DNA from: CAINVV01 sp964506325
GTDB lineage: Bacteria > Bacteroidota > Bacteroidia > Bacteroidales > Prolixibacteraceae
Assembly (NCBI GenBank): GCA_964506325.1
Contig: CAZDLO010000020.1
Coordinates: 1-45,049 of the forward strand
Direction: 5' to 3'
DNA length: 45,049 bases
Shown here: one piece after another, positions 1 through 8,548 of the stretch
Layout: each line of letters opens with the position of its first letter
Numbering within the stretch: the stretch's first letter is position 1
Translations under genes and position numbers: made by a program
Notes under the pieces: generated by a model
Databases searched by the model: none
Told to the model about the DNA's origin: nothing
What the model saw: only the letters and a program-made list of their open reading frames with translations

Positions 1-1064
1 AAAATTAAAAGATTTTTTAACTAACCCGTTGGCCCTATTTTTGGGGACTATTATAGTAACCACACACTATACTATAATACGCAATTGGTCGACTGCAGGA
101 ATTCAGATGCATAACTAGTTTTATCTGCCCTTCTTTTAATAGTGCTATATCAAAAAAGATGAATTAGATCAGGCCAGGTATATAAAAACAATTTGTTTTA
201 TGCCTGGACTGAAAAATGAATTCTGGAATTTCAGATGAAAAGCCCCGGAATCAACCTTCCCTGCTTACTTGAAAAATTTGTTCTGAACCAGGTTTACAGC
301 AAGTAAACCATAGATCCCTGTCAATGCGACCAACCCAAGGTCTACGATATTGTTTTTAAGCTGGCCTTTTCTGCGGAAAAGCAAGACCCGCGGATTAAGG
401 CAAAATTCGCGAACCGGCACTGGCAGTAAAAAACTTGAGCATGGAAAATGTACGGCCATCTCTAAAAGTAGGAACAGGTTCTGATCAGACCGTTTTCTAC
501 ACCATACTCTCAACAATTATCTAAAGAATCCCAGTACCAATGGCGTCTGGTAGCCAGGTCCACTTTCATAACAAATTACCGGTCCTAAATGTTTTGTCCC
601 GCCTCGAATAACTTAGATAAAAATCACAAAAAAGCAAATAGCTATAAGCAGGCTTATCTGGTCCTAAAAATCTTGATGAGTGCCAGAACCATTTGGGTCT
701 GGTTTTATGTTCATTTATTCCCTGGTATTCCTTGCGGTACTTATCATAACGCATATTGATGGATCACAGTACCCGGAACTAGTGCTTAGTAATAAATTGC
801 ACTACTGCAATGGCCAATTAAAAATGTGCCAAAAAAATCTTGGAAAATTTCTATTTACTTGACTTACTGACACATAAATTATTATGTGGGAAGCCTAGTA
901 TGGGAATATACTTCCACGCATATTCTTTGACTTGTAGGTGTTTGTCCTACAGGAAAATCAGCATTTCCGAACCCTTATTTATCATTTCCCCTATTCCTTC
1001 CTGAAAATCGGCAACGTACTTTTACTTCCATGAAAAACTCACAATAAGTCATAATCGTTTGGAC
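1..1064. other. Gene-poor left end, no supportable gene
   Basis: I see no convincing coding region here. The open frames present are short (about 60-83 codons), lack recognisable motifs and conflict with each other. The stretch contains a polylinker-like run at 82-119 and an imperfect hairpin at about 174-206, in which CCAGG pairs with CCTGG and an AT-rich inner stem surrounds AATT. The minus-strand open frame at 265-516 ends in one hydrophobic segment and could be a gene remnant, but nothing identifies it. At least the first ~120 bases may not be native. Confidence 0.6.
82..119. other. Polylinker-like run of restriction sites (probable vector or linker sequence)
   Basis: Six classical six-base cloning sites lie almost end to end in 38 bases: CAATTG (MfeI) 82-87, GTCGAC (SalI) 88-93, CTGCAG (PstI) 93-98, GAATTC (EcoRI) 99-104, ATGCAT (NsiI) 107-112 and ACTAGT (SpeI) 114-119. 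Such packing is typical of a multiple cloning site and very unlikely in a genome by chance. The likely origin is vector or linker carried into the assembly at a contig end. I cannot name a specific vector. Confidence 0.8.
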
Positions 1065-1298
1065 ATGAAGATTGATAACAGAACCTTGCAAAGAAAATTA
1101 GGCAGAGAACCGGTGTACATCTACAGCGATTTTGAAGAGTGCGCCATAAGAGCGGAGAAAGTAGACGGTGAGATTGTGTACTATCTCAAATTCAAGGGGA
1201 ATCATGAATTCAAAACCATTTACTGCAGCAGGCTTGTAGGAGATGCTCTGTCGAGTAACCCTGAATATATTACTCAGGAACAATACAACAAATATTAA
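1065..1298 (+). CDS. Small hypothetical protein (77 aa)
   Basis: I do not recognise this gene. It encodes a soluble, charged 77-residue protein with no signal peptide or membrane segment. It contains an acidic patch (SDFEECAI) followed by a likely beta-hairpin region (VDGEIVYYLKFKG) and ends QEQYNKY. I chose the ATG at 1065; an in-frame TTG two codons upstream (1059) is possible. The next gene, at 1469, is on the same strand 170 bases downstream. The composition looks like real protein rather than random frame, but no function can be assigned and it could be a spurious open frame. Confidence 0.5.
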   Translation: MKIDNRTLQRKLGREPVYIYSDFEECAIRAEKVDGEIVYYLKFKGNHEFKTIYCSRLVGDALSSNPEYITQEQYNKY

Positions 1299-1468
1299 CC
1301 TTAAAGGGCAAATGCTTCCCAACTGCAGCTGCACAACGCATTCCTGCAAATATAAGTCCCGGTTCAGAAAGTGTTTAACCAATTTAGATCATCGTTGCAC
1401 TGTAAAAAGTCTTACATCACATTGAAATTACTGCGAAACAAACAATAACAATCTTTAAACCAATAGTC

Positions 1469-1804
1469 ATGATAGCTCTAATTGAATTCATTGTTGTCGG
1501 ATTAATATTCTTCGGAATGATGAAGTTGTCGTATGCAGGAAAAGAAATAAGAAACGACAGGAAAATAACCCTGAAGCAAATGATAAAGAAGACCATGGGT
1601 GAATTCTGGGTTTATTACATTATCCCTTTAGGCCTTATTATTCTGGCACTGAACATTGCCTATAACATAGAAAACTGGCATGCCGAAATGAAAGGCATCC
1701 TTTTATCAGCATTTATGCTCTTTTGTGGTTTCTTTATTGCTACCGCAACCTATCTGAGAATGAAAGACGCAATTCTCGGAGAAAGCCTGTATAAGTCGGA
1801 ATAG
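1469..1804 (+). CDS. Small integral membrane protein of unknown function (111 aa)
   Basis: This 111-residue protein has three predicted membrane segments: about residues 3-21, 47-65 and 76-93. A basic cytoplasmic-type loop (GKEIRNDRKITLKQMIKK) separates the first two. The N-terminal segment could act as an uncleaved signal anchor. No catalytic motif is visible. A hairpin with a short T-run at 1943-1975 probably ends the transcript. It shares strand with the small gene upstream and may be cotranscribed. I do not recognise the family, so no role is proposed. Confidence 0.6.
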   Translation: MIALIEFIVVGLIFFGMMKLSYAGKEIRNDRKITLKQMIKKTMGEFWVYYIIPLGLIILALNIAYNIENWHAEMKGILLSAFMLFCGFFIATATYLRMKDAILGESLYKSE

Positions 1805-2106
1805 TTTAATTTTTCAATGGAATGGCAGATAGAAATCCGGGATAATGCTCATAATACCAATAAACTAAAAGTTGAAATAAAATATTTAGAATTTTGCTAG
1901 TTGTTAGATTTGATTGTTTTGTAGTATTGGATTCATGTGATGAAAGGCAGGAGGATCATTATCTTCCTGCCTTTTGATTGAACAGATCTTTGCTACCTAG
2001 GATTTTGTGGAAAGCAAAGGCCGGTTAAAGAATCGGGGCAGTCAAAAATCAAGCTTCAGTTCAATGCTTTACAGTACTTCAATTTCATAGATCCCCCCTT
2101 CTGAAC
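1805..2106. other. Intergenic region between convergent genes
   Basis: No gene is seen. The region separates the small membrane protein gene (plus) from the pentapeptide-repeat gene (minus) and holds the hairpin terminator at 1943-1975. Nothing else is recognisable. Confidence 0.5.
1943..1975 (+). terminator. Hairpin terminator after the membrane protein gene
   Basis: AAAGGCAGGA (1943-1952) is perfectly complementary to TCCTGCCTTT (1965-1974), with a 12-base loop, and the stem ends in a short T-run. Its position about 140 bases after the stop at 1804 fits an intrinsic terminator. The A-run on the other side means it could also work for the opposing minus-strand gene. Confidence 0.65.
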
Positions 2107-3393
2107 TTATTTCTCAAGTATTGCTCCTTCCAGGTCCGCACCAAGAAAATCGGTGCAACTCAAATTGGCACCTCTAAGGTTTGTATCCACGAGGACAGAT
2201 AACTGAAAATTAGCATTACTCAGGTTGGCCAGCCAAAGGGATGTGCCCTTTAGATTGGCCCCTTTCAGATTGGCTCCGCTTAGGTTGGCTCCTTTCAGGT
2301 TGGCTTCCGAAATATTTGCTCGCTGTAGGTTGGATCCTTGCAGATTAGCCCCTTCCAGGTTAGATCCTTTCAAATTGGTTCTTTTTAAATTTGACAGGCT
2401 TAAGTTGGCCCCCTGGAGGTTGGCCCCCTGAAGGTTGGCCCCACTTAAATTGACACCCATCAGTTCTGCATTCTTTAAACAAATATACTCCAGATTTGTG
2501 TTCCCCCACCTGACTCCATTCAGGTTTGCTCCTTCAAGGCTGGCTTCACCCAAATCTGCACCCTTAAGATCCGCATCCTGCAAATTTGCATTTTGCAGGG
2601 TTGTCCCATTTAGATAAGTACTACGGAGTAGGGCTCCCAACAGGTTCGCTCCATTTAAATTTGCATCCACAACACAGGCTCGCTGTAGATTGGCACCTTT
2701 CAGATTCGCACCAGAAAGGTTGGCTCCGGTAAGGTCTGCACGCTGGAGATAAGCTCCGGAAAGGTTCGCTCCCTCCAGAAATGCTTTTGACAACACAGCA
2801 GTTTTAAAGTCCGAGTCTTCAAGGTTAGTCCCCTGAAGCCTGGCACCCTTAAGGTTAGCACCCCTGAGATTGACAAAATATAAGTCAGACTGCGACAGAT
2901 CAGCGTTTTCAAGATTAGCTCCCCTCAGGTTCACATTCCTCAGATTAGAATTAGACAGGTTGGCTCCCTGCAGATTAGCATCGTTAAGATAGGCCCCCTC
3001 CAAGGACACACCATGCAGGTTGACGTTTTTAAGATTTGCATCTCCGATAATTGCTCCTTCAAGATTGGCTCCTTCAAGATTAGCCCCTTCAAGATTAGCC
3101 CCTTCAAGGTCTGCACAAACCATTATAGAATTTCTGAGATCAGCTTTGCTCAGATTGGCATTTTCAAGGTTTGCTCCTTCCAGATTAGCGCCCCGCAGAT
3201 TGGCACCTTCAAAATTCACATCCAGTAAAATTGCATGTGAAAGGTTGGCCCCCTCAAAGTCGGAAGCCGCCAGATCAGCTCCTTTTAAATAAACACCTGG
3301 CAAATCAATATCTTTAAACTTACCGTCTTTCAATACAAAGACAGATTTGCCTTCCGTTTTGATAAATTCCTCAATTTTCTCTAAATCAGTCAT
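2107..3393 (-). CDS. Large pentapeptide-repeat protein (428 aa)
   Basis: After a ~35-residue non-repetitive head (MTDLEKIEEFIKTEGK...), the protein is an almost unbroken run of A(D/N)LxG-type pentapeptides to its C-terminus. About 390 residues, or roughly 78 repeats, implies some 19 turns of the right-handed quadrilateral beta-helix known for this family. There is no signal peptide, membrane segment or fused domain, so it is probably cytoplasmic. Known members have diverse roles; the DNA-gyrase-protecting Qnr/MfpA proteins are much shorter (about 180-220 residues), so that role should not be assumed. The gene shows tandem 15-base repeats at 3053-3110, a sign of recent repeat expansion. It is monocistronic, with a palindromic region upstream (3479-3538). 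Family assignment is certain; function is unknown. Confidence 0.95.
   Translation of the reverse strand: MTDLEKIEEFIKTEGKSVFVLKDGKFKDIDLPGVYLKGADLAASDFEGANLSHAILLDVNFEGANLRGANLEGANLENANLSKADLRNSIMVCADLEGANLEGANLEGANLEGAIIGDANLKNVNLHGVSLEGAYLNDANLQGANLSNSNLRNVNLRGANLENADLSQSDLYFVNLRGANLKGARLQGTNLEDSDFKTAVLSKAFLEGANLSGAYLQRADLTGANLSGANLKGANLQRACVVDANLNGANLLGALLRSTYLNGTTLQNANLQDADLKGADLGEASLEGANLNGVRWGNTNLEYICLKNAELMGVNLSGANLQGANLQGANLSLSNLKRTNLKGSNLEGANLQGSNLQRANISEANLKGANLSGANLKGANLKGTSLWLANLSNANFQLSVLVDTNLRGANLSCTDFLGADLEGAILEK
3053..3110 (-). repeat. Tandem 15-base repeat inside the pentapeptide gene
   Basis: Near-identical 15-base units (CTTCAAGATTRGCYC type, plus-strand reading) repeat about four times and encode consecutive NLEGA pentapeptides. 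The DNA identity is higher than elsewhere in the same gene, which suggests recent in-frame duplication or homogenisation by slippage. Confidence 0.7.
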
Positions 3394-3478
3394 TTCAGAA
3401 AATTTCTAAATGTTGTTTTGATACTTTCGTCAAACGGTTTTCCAACTACAGTCGTGCATAAAATTGCGGCCAAAATCG

Positions 3479-3538
3479 AAGGCTACTACCAACGTTTGCA
3501 CTAAATCGTAAATGTCAATTAATTGACAAAGTAGCCTT
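3479..3538. repeat. Nested inverted repeat upstream of the pentapeptide gene
   Basis: The outer arms AAGGCTACT (3479-3487) and AGTAGCCTT (3530-3538) are perfect complements. Inside lies the perfect 16-base palindrome TGTCAATTAATTGACA (3513-3528). The structure lies 86-145 bases upstream of the pentapeptide gene's start at 3393. It could be a regulator-binding site or a structured RNA element; no T-run follows to make it a clear terminator. Confidence 0.6.
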
Positions 3539-3732
3539 TCCGAAAATTACAAATTAATATAATTATCCCGGACTGTGACCGGGAAAATCTAAATCAAATC
3601 TACCATTCTAAATTGTCAATTACTAATAAAATCACAAAAATCCGGAAAGTGAAAACCCAGCGACAAAACGACTATATCTGAATACTCCATAGGCAATCAG
3701 GTCAAAATAACCGGATTGTTTACCCGACTGGC

Positions 3733-3766
3733 AAAAAAAAAGGTACCTGGCCTGTGCCCGGTACCC
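3733..3766 (-). terminator. Intrinsic terminator of the M16 protease gene
   Basis: Read on the minus strand, GGTACC (3765-3760) pairs with GGTACC (3747-3742). Inner C/G pairs add to the stem, and a T-run (complement of the A-run 3733-3741) follows. It lies 23 bases after the M16 stop codon. Confidence 0.8.
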
Positions 3767-3788
3767 TTTTGTTATCTCATTAGTGGAT

Positions 3789-6611
3789 TTATTTTTGTTG
3801 TTTAAGGGATGGCAAGAATACCACATCCACAAGGTCTGCTGATTTAAAGAAATCCGAGGCAAATTTCTTAACCTCTGCAATGGTTAAATTTTTTAAGATG
3901 TTTTCAAAATTCACCGGATCATCATTGTTGATTTTATGCTGGTAGAATCCTGTTAACGTTCCCATCCAGTAAACATTGTGCAGTTTATTCTGCTCCCTGT
4001 CCTTAAGCAGGTTTTTAACCACTTTATCAAGGTCTTCTGCAGTAGGGCCATTAGCAACAATCTTGTCAATTTCCCGGTAAATAATTGATTTCAGGTAAGC
4101 CGATCGTTCAGGTTCCGCATCAAACATCATTTGAATGGTTTTTTCGGACTTCGGATAGTGCTCATTACTTGCCATTACACTTACACCATAAGTTCCACCT
4201 TCTTTTTCACGAACTTCTTCTATGTATCGAAGATTAAGAACACCCTTCAACACGCTGAGAATAAGGTTAGACTTTGAATCATAAGCTGCGAGCTTGTTGT
4301 AAGTAATAACAACGGTAGCTTTATTGACTTCCATCGGAATTTTTATCTGCTTTTCCGTTTTACCTTTAGGCCCATTGACATTGTTGTCTTTCCAGTTTTC
4401 CTTCCGGGGGCTGTCTGTCAGTGAACCTATATATTTTTCAACCAAAGGCTTCACTTTGGACTCTTCCAGATTTCCGACAATAAAAAAGACGAAATCACCG
4501 GCATCTGAAATTCTCTCCCGATAAATCTTTTCCATCTGCTCAATGGATAGCTCCTCAATAAGAGAAGGGGTGGTGAGTTTAGTCCGTTTGTTATGCTCGC
4601 TTAATATCAGCTGAAGTGAATCGCTGATGATCTTTTGAGGATTGTTGGCCATGCTGGCGACCATACCGGCAAAACGTCCTTTCAATGCCTGAAACGCCTC
4701 TTTGTCAAACCTGGGATTTTCGAATCTGAGATAGAGCAATTGCATCATTGTCTCAAAATCCTTTGGTGCCGAAGAACCGGAAAGAGTTTCATTCAATTCG
4801 GTAAGGCCGACACCCATACTTACATTTTTACCCGTAAGCATCTTTTTCAGCGTGGTTGCATCAAAATCACCTACCCCAAACATTCCGGCAAACTGAGGAA
4901 GCATCATGGCTGATGCCAACTGGTCAAGGGTTACCAATGAATGACCACCGGCACTGATACAATTGATCATTACATTGTCCTTTTCATAATCAGCCAATCT
5001 GTAAACAACCTTTGTATTGTTGGCAAGCGTCCACTCTACTGCGCCAAACTGAGGAAGAGGTGTTGTTTTTACTATTTTTGACCCTTTAAGGGGCTTGTCT
5101 ATCAATGTGGAACTAACCTGAGTATCCTCATAGGGCTGGATTTCAGAACCTTCAACTTCTTTTAAAATAGCAAGTGCTTGCGGTTCTGTTAATAATATCG
5201 CATTCTCTTTTTCCGGTCCCATTACGATTATCACCCTGTTTTCAGGAACAATCAACTGTTTAGCTTTGGCAGATATCTCATCCACAGTGATACCCGGCAA
5301 GATTTTCTGCGCCATTTGCCAGTCAAAATCGATCGATGTGAGTGGTTCATTACTCAGGAAATGTGATTGTATATCATTGACAAAATTATCATTCTGGATT
5401 TTGTCACGCTGTTTCCATTGATTTTCAATCTGGGTCAGCATATTGCTTTTTGCACGCTGGACTTCTCCCTGCGTAAACCCATGCCTCAAAACTCGCTGGG
5501 CTTCGGTATAAATCGCTTTTAATGCTATGTCCTCCTGATCAGGCTTTGCCGTTGTTGAAATTGCCAGGACATTGCAACCGTTAACCAGTCCAAAATACCC
5601 CACACTACCACTGACAAAGGGAGGCACTCCCTTCTGCAGAAGCTCCGTTATCCTGTCTCTCAGCATACTGTTAAAAAGTTCAATTACACGCTGATCCCGA
5701 TAATACACCATATCCTTTGTCTCAGCATTGGGTTCAGGATGTTTGATGTATATGCTAACAGAGTACTGCGTTGATTCTTTGTCCTTGACCTGAACAAACC
5801 TTGTTTCCTTGTGAAAGGGAACTTTATCCTCACCACGGGGCAAAGGATTCTCTACTGCCGGAATGGAAGTGAACATTGATTTTACAGTCTTCTCAACTTC
5901 ATCCACATTGACATCTCCAACAATCGCAATACACTGGAGATCTGTCCTGTACCAGTCGTGGTAAAATTTGCGCAAGGTCTCATATTTGAAGTGCTTAATG
6001 ATCGCAGAGTCTCCGATCACATCACGTTCTGCATATTTTGAATCCTTGAACAATACCGGAAAGAAGGCCCTTTGCATGCGGAAACCTGCATTCCGGCGAG
6101 TACGCCATTCCTCTGTAATAACTCCGCGCTCATTGTCTATTTCTTTGTCAGTAAGCAATAAATAGTGCGACCAGTCATGCAAAACAAGCAGGCATGTATC
6201 TACCAAGCCCGGATGGGTAACTGGAACGTCACTTAGATTATAGACTGTTTCGCTGAAGGAGGTGTATGCATTGATATTGCGGCCAAAAGCAACACCATGT
6301 TTTTCCAGAGTGTTGAGAATCCCTTTGTCCGGGAAATTCTTGGTGCCGTTAAAGGCCATGTGCTCAAGGAAGTGAGCAAGTCCATTCTGGTTGTCATTCT
6401 CAAGTATTGCTCCGACATTCTGGATTATATAAAAACTTGCCCTCTCTTTGGGCTCTTCATTGTGCCGGATGTAATAAGTCATTCCATTCGGTAGCTTCCC
6501 GATGCGAAAAGCAGGGTCCGGAACTATCGGCTGGGCACCGGCACCCAGGGAAAATATTGAAAACAATAATGTGACTAAAAAACCATTCCTTAGAAATTTG
6601 TCTGTTTGCAT
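3789..6611 (-). CDS. M16 family zinc metalloprotease, PqqL-like (940 aa)
   Basis: This is a secreted or periplasmic peptidase of the pitrilysin/insulinase family. A signal peptide covers about residues 1-26 (hydrophobic FLVTLLFSIF, cleavage near GAGA|Q). The inverted zinc motif HFLEH is at residues 80-84 (zinc ligands H80 and H84, catalytic E83), and the third ligand is E161 in NERGVITEE, 76 residues after H84 as the family requires. The ~900-residue chain holds the two homologous halves that form the closed chamber in single-chain members such as PqqL; the C-terminal half has no HxxEH, as expected. The gene has its own terminator (3733-3766). The Cas6-like gene lies 140 bases upstream on the same strand with no evident functional link. 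Substrates are probably oligopeptides. Confidence 0.95.
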   Translation of the reverse strand: MQTDKFLRNGFLVTLLFSIFSLGAGAQPIVPDPAFRIGKLPNGMTYYIRHNEEPKERASFYIIQNVGAILENDNQNGLAHFLEHMAFNGTKNFPDKGILNTLEKHGVAFGRNINAYTSFSETVYNLSDVPVTHPGLVDTCLLVLHDWSHYLLLTDKEIDNERGVITEEWRTRRNAGFRMQRAFFPVLFKDSKYAERDVIGDSAIIKHFKYETLRKFYHDWYRTDLQCIAIVGDVNVDEVEKTVKSMFTSIPAVENPLPRGEDKVPFHKETRFVQVKDKESTQYSVSIYIKHPEPNAETKDMVYYRDQRVIELFNSMLRDRITELLQKGVPPFVSGSVGYFGLVNGCNVLAISTTAKPDQEDIALKAIYTEAQRVLRHGFTQGEVQRAKSNMLTQIENQWKQRDKIQNDNFVNDIQSHFLSNEPLTSIDFDWQMAQKILPGITVDEISAKAKQLIVPENRVIIVMGPEKENAILLTEPQALAILKEVEGSEIQPYEDTQVSSTLIDKPLKGSKIVKTTPLPQFGAVEWTLANNTKVVYRLADYEKDNVMINCISAGGHSLVTLDQLASAMMLPQFAGMFGVGDFDATTLKKMLTGKNVSMGVGLTELNETLSGSSAPKDFETMMQLLYLRFENPRFDKEAFQALKGRFAGMVASMANNPQKIISDSLQLILSEHNKRTKLTTPSLIEELSIEQMEKIYRERISDAGDFVFFIVGNLEESKVKPLVEKYIGSLTDSPRKENWKDNNVNGPKGKTEKQIKIPMEVNKATVVITYNKLAAYDSKSNLILSVLKGVLNLRYIEEVREKEGGTYGVSVMASNEHYPKSEKTIQMMFDAEPERSAYLKSIIYREIDKIVANGPTAEDLDKVVKNLLKDREQNKLHNVYWMGTLTGFYQHKINNDDPVNFENILKNLTIAEVKKFASDFFKSADLVDVVFLPSLKQQK

Positions 6612-6751
6612 GCGAAATAAATTTTATAAATTATTATTAAACAGCTAATTATATTAAAAAATCGAAATACACCTCGGCTCAGAATGAAAACACCTTTTTG
6701 CCGTTTTTAAATGTTACCCTATTTGTATAAGAACCATCGGTTTAATTACAG

Positions 6752-7522
6752 TCATAAATTCTCGCAACACCCAAACCCCAAATGATTTCGCTCCCCAAAT
6801 CCAAGATAATATCCTGATCTGATGAGCTCTGGATCTGCTTGCAACCTGAAGCGAAGCTGGTAGCCTATAAGCTTTATTTGACCGGGAGTACTTGAATTCA
6901 TTGTGATTCCCTTTTGTGTTACATCTGACCTCAATTTAAATTTTCCTGCGCCAGGGTCGTAAGGATGTTCCTTCCCGTACAGCAAAGAATATTTCTGCTG
7001 AAGGTTTTCAAAAAAAATCCTGGCATAGGAATCGCTTTCGGGTGATAAATATAGTTCACTCTTCCTGCCGGGAATTTTAGCAGAAAGGTGCAGCGGCGAG
7101 AGTGTTCGGAATGTCATTTTATCCGTAAAATCAGGTTCCTGTACCATCTCAACTTTGGCAACATGGAAAGGGACCTGCGATAATTTGTCACCAAGCATAA
7201 ACATGCTATCCTGAAAATTCGAAATAAACAGCGAAACAAGAAAGGGGTCAGGGATTGAGGAGAAAATCAGGCTAACACTCCCGCATTGTATACGTAACCT
7301 GTCTCCTTCTATCTTCCGGTCCGGAACCATAAGATGAGAAAATACAAAACTCCTGAAAGTTTTATCCTTGTTCAGATAACCTGCGGATGAAAAATAGTCA
7401 TAAACAGGCGTACCTTCTTTGTTAAGCATGCGGTAAAACCAGGAACCCAACTCAAACTGATAGTTAACCGGAAGAATATTCCGCAGTTGGTCGACCAGTT
7501 TCAAAGTGAATTTATACCGCAT
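6752..7522 (-). CDS. cas6: Solitary Cas6-family CRISPR endoribonuclease-like protein (256 aa)
   Basis: The chain matches Cas6 along its length. It has the N-terminal ferredoxin-like region (LPVNYQFELGSWFYRML, residues 17-33), the central TFRTLSPLHL stretch (137-146), and the C-terminal glycine-rich GFGERNHLGFGCCE (241-254), which closely resembles GFGEKNSLGFG of Pyrococcus furiosus Cas6. Cas6 normally cuts the CRISPR precursor transcript in each repeat. Aligned by eye to the archaeal enzyme, Y30 matches catalytic Y31, but the catalytic H46 position is S45 (YFSSAGY here, where relatives have LHE or LHD). A lysine survives at K52 or K54. No CRISPR repeats or other cas genes are visible in the window. 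The frame is intact with base composition like its neighbours, so it is not an obvious pseudogene. It may serve an array elsewhere in the genome, or bind RNA without cutting. Confidence 0.85.
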   Translation of the reverse strand: MRYKFTLKLVDQLRNILPVNYQFELGSWFYRMLNKEGTPVYDYFSSAGYLNKDKTFRSFVFSHLMVPDRKIEGDRLRIQCGSVSLIFSSIPDPFLVSLFISNFQDSMFMLGDKLSQVPFHVAKVEMVQEPDFTDKMTFRTLSPLHLSAKIPGRKSELYLSPESDSYARIFFENLQQKYSLLYGKEHPYDPGAGKFKLRSDVTQKGITMNSSTPGQIKLIGYQLRFRLQADPELIRSGYYLGFGERNHLGFGCCENL

Positions 7523-7625
7523 CTACTGATAAATTATTTCAAACTCAAAAAAAGACTTAAACTATTTAATTTAAGCGCCTTATAAATGTAATACAAGAAT
7601 CTATAACCTAATAATTATTGCAGCA

Positions 7626-8516
7626 TTATCCCTGGAATGAATTAATCCCGCTTGTCGGCACTACCCTGTCCACCTTTTTAATCATTCCCTGCAATGCACT
7701 GCCAGGTCCAACTTCAACAAAGGAATCAGCTCCGTCGGCCAGCATATTTATCACAGTTTGCGTCCATTTTACCGGAGCAGTTAACTGTGCAATAAGATTT
7801 GCCTTAATCTGCACCGGATCAGAGACAGGTAAAGCATTGACATTTTGGTAAACCGGACAAACCGGAGCCTGAAAATCAGTTGCATGGATGGCCTCTGCCA
7901 GTTCTGAACGGGCTGGTTCCATAAGTGGAGAATGAAAGGCACCGCCAACATTTAGCCGTAGGGCACGTTTGGCTCCCAGTTCAAGCAGCCGGATACAAGC
8001 TTTGTCAACCCCCCCGATAGAACCGGAAATAACCAGCTGACCGGGGCAATTGTAATTTGCAGGAACTACTACCTCATCTATTCCGGCACAAACCTGTTCA
8101 ACAACTGCGTCATCTACTCCCAAAATAGCAGCCATGGTGGATGATTGAACTTCACATGCCTTCTGCATTGCCATGGCCCGCTTTGATACCAGACGCAAAC
8201 CGTCTTCAAAAGAGAGAGCCCTGGCTGCAACCAGTGCAGAAAATTCACCAAGTGAATGCCCTGCAACCATATCGGGAACAAAAGAATCGCCCATGGTAAT
8301 GGCCAACAGAACGGAATGAAGGAAGATGGCAGGCTGAGTAACCCTGGTCTGTTTCAATTCTTCCTCAGTCCCATTAAACATGGTATCAGTAATACTGAAA
8401 CCTAAGATTTCATTTGCTTTTTCAAAAAGTGATTTCGCCAGAGGCGACTGGTCATAAAGATCCTTCCCCATTCCCGGGAACTGGGCGCCCTGGCCCGGAA
8501 AAACATATGCCTTCAT
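7626..8516 (-). CDS. fabD: Malonyl-CoA:ACP transacylase
   Basis: FabD moves the malonyl group from CoA to acyl carrier protein, giving the extender unit for fatty acid synthesis in the cytoplasm. The 296-residue length is normal for a stand-alone FabD. Visible motifs are FPGQGAQ near residue 7, the nucleophile elbow GHSLGE with S88, and GGAFHSPLM with catalytic H195. No other fab gene is adjacent. The start ATG is supported by a TAnnTTTG -7 element on the minus strand about 25 bases upstream (8541-8548). The Cas6-like gene follows 103 bases downstream on the same strand and may be read from this promoter. Confidence 0.97.
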   Translation of the reverse strand: MKAYVFPGQGAQFPGMGKDLYDQSPLAKSLFEKANEILGFSITDTMFNGTEEELKQTRVTQPAIFLHSVLLAITMGDSFVPDMVAGHSLGEFSALVAARALSFEDGLRLVSKRAMAMQKACEVQSSTMAAILGVDDAVVEQVCAGIDEVVVPANYNCPGQLVISGSIGGVDKACIRLLELGAKRALRLNVGGAFHSPLMEPARSELAEAIHATDFQAPVCPVYQNVNALPVSDPVQIKANLIAQLTAPVKWTQTVINMLADGADSFVEVGPGSALQGMIKKVDRVVPTSGINSFQG

Positions 8517-8540
8517 AAAGAAATTGACTTAAAATTTTGA

Positions 8541-8548
8541 CAAAGATA
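8541..8548 (-). promoter_or_regulatory. Bacteroidetes -7 promoter element (TATCTTTG) for fabD
   Basis: A minus-strand TATCTTTG matches the Bacteroidetes housekeeping -7 consensus TAnnTTTG and predicts a leader of about 20 bases for fabD. A clear -33 TTTG is not present at the usual spacing. Confidence 0.55.

Larger units (their letters stand above)
3394..3788. other. Intergenic region with palindrome and M16 gene terminator
   Basis: No gene is seen in these 395 bases. They contain a nested inverted repeat at 3479-3538, a short hairpin at 3566-3584 (TCCCGG/CCGGGA), a second copy of the half-site TGTCAATTA at about 3614-3622, and the terminator of the M16 protease gene at 3733-3766. Confidence 0.6.

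Noticed and set aside
265..516. 83-codon open frame on the minus strand with a hydrophobic C-terminal end
   Set aside because: No recognisable motif, start context or neighbour; lies in the gene-poor end next to probable vector sequence. May be a remnant but cannot be supported.
3053..3110. Short regular DNA repeats as a CRISPR array
   Set aside because: Units are contiguous 15-base coding repeats without spacers, inside the pentapeptide gene.
3020..3292. Plus-strand open frames opposite the pentapeptide gene (also 2225-2431, 2435-2617, 3013-3228)
   Set aside because: Repetitive antisense shadows of the pentapeptide repeats; the protein pattern A(D/N)LxG is on the minus strand.
6612..7625. 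CRISPR array next to the Cas6-like gene
   Set aside because: Both flanking gaps (140 and 103 bases) were read for spaced direct repeats; none is present.
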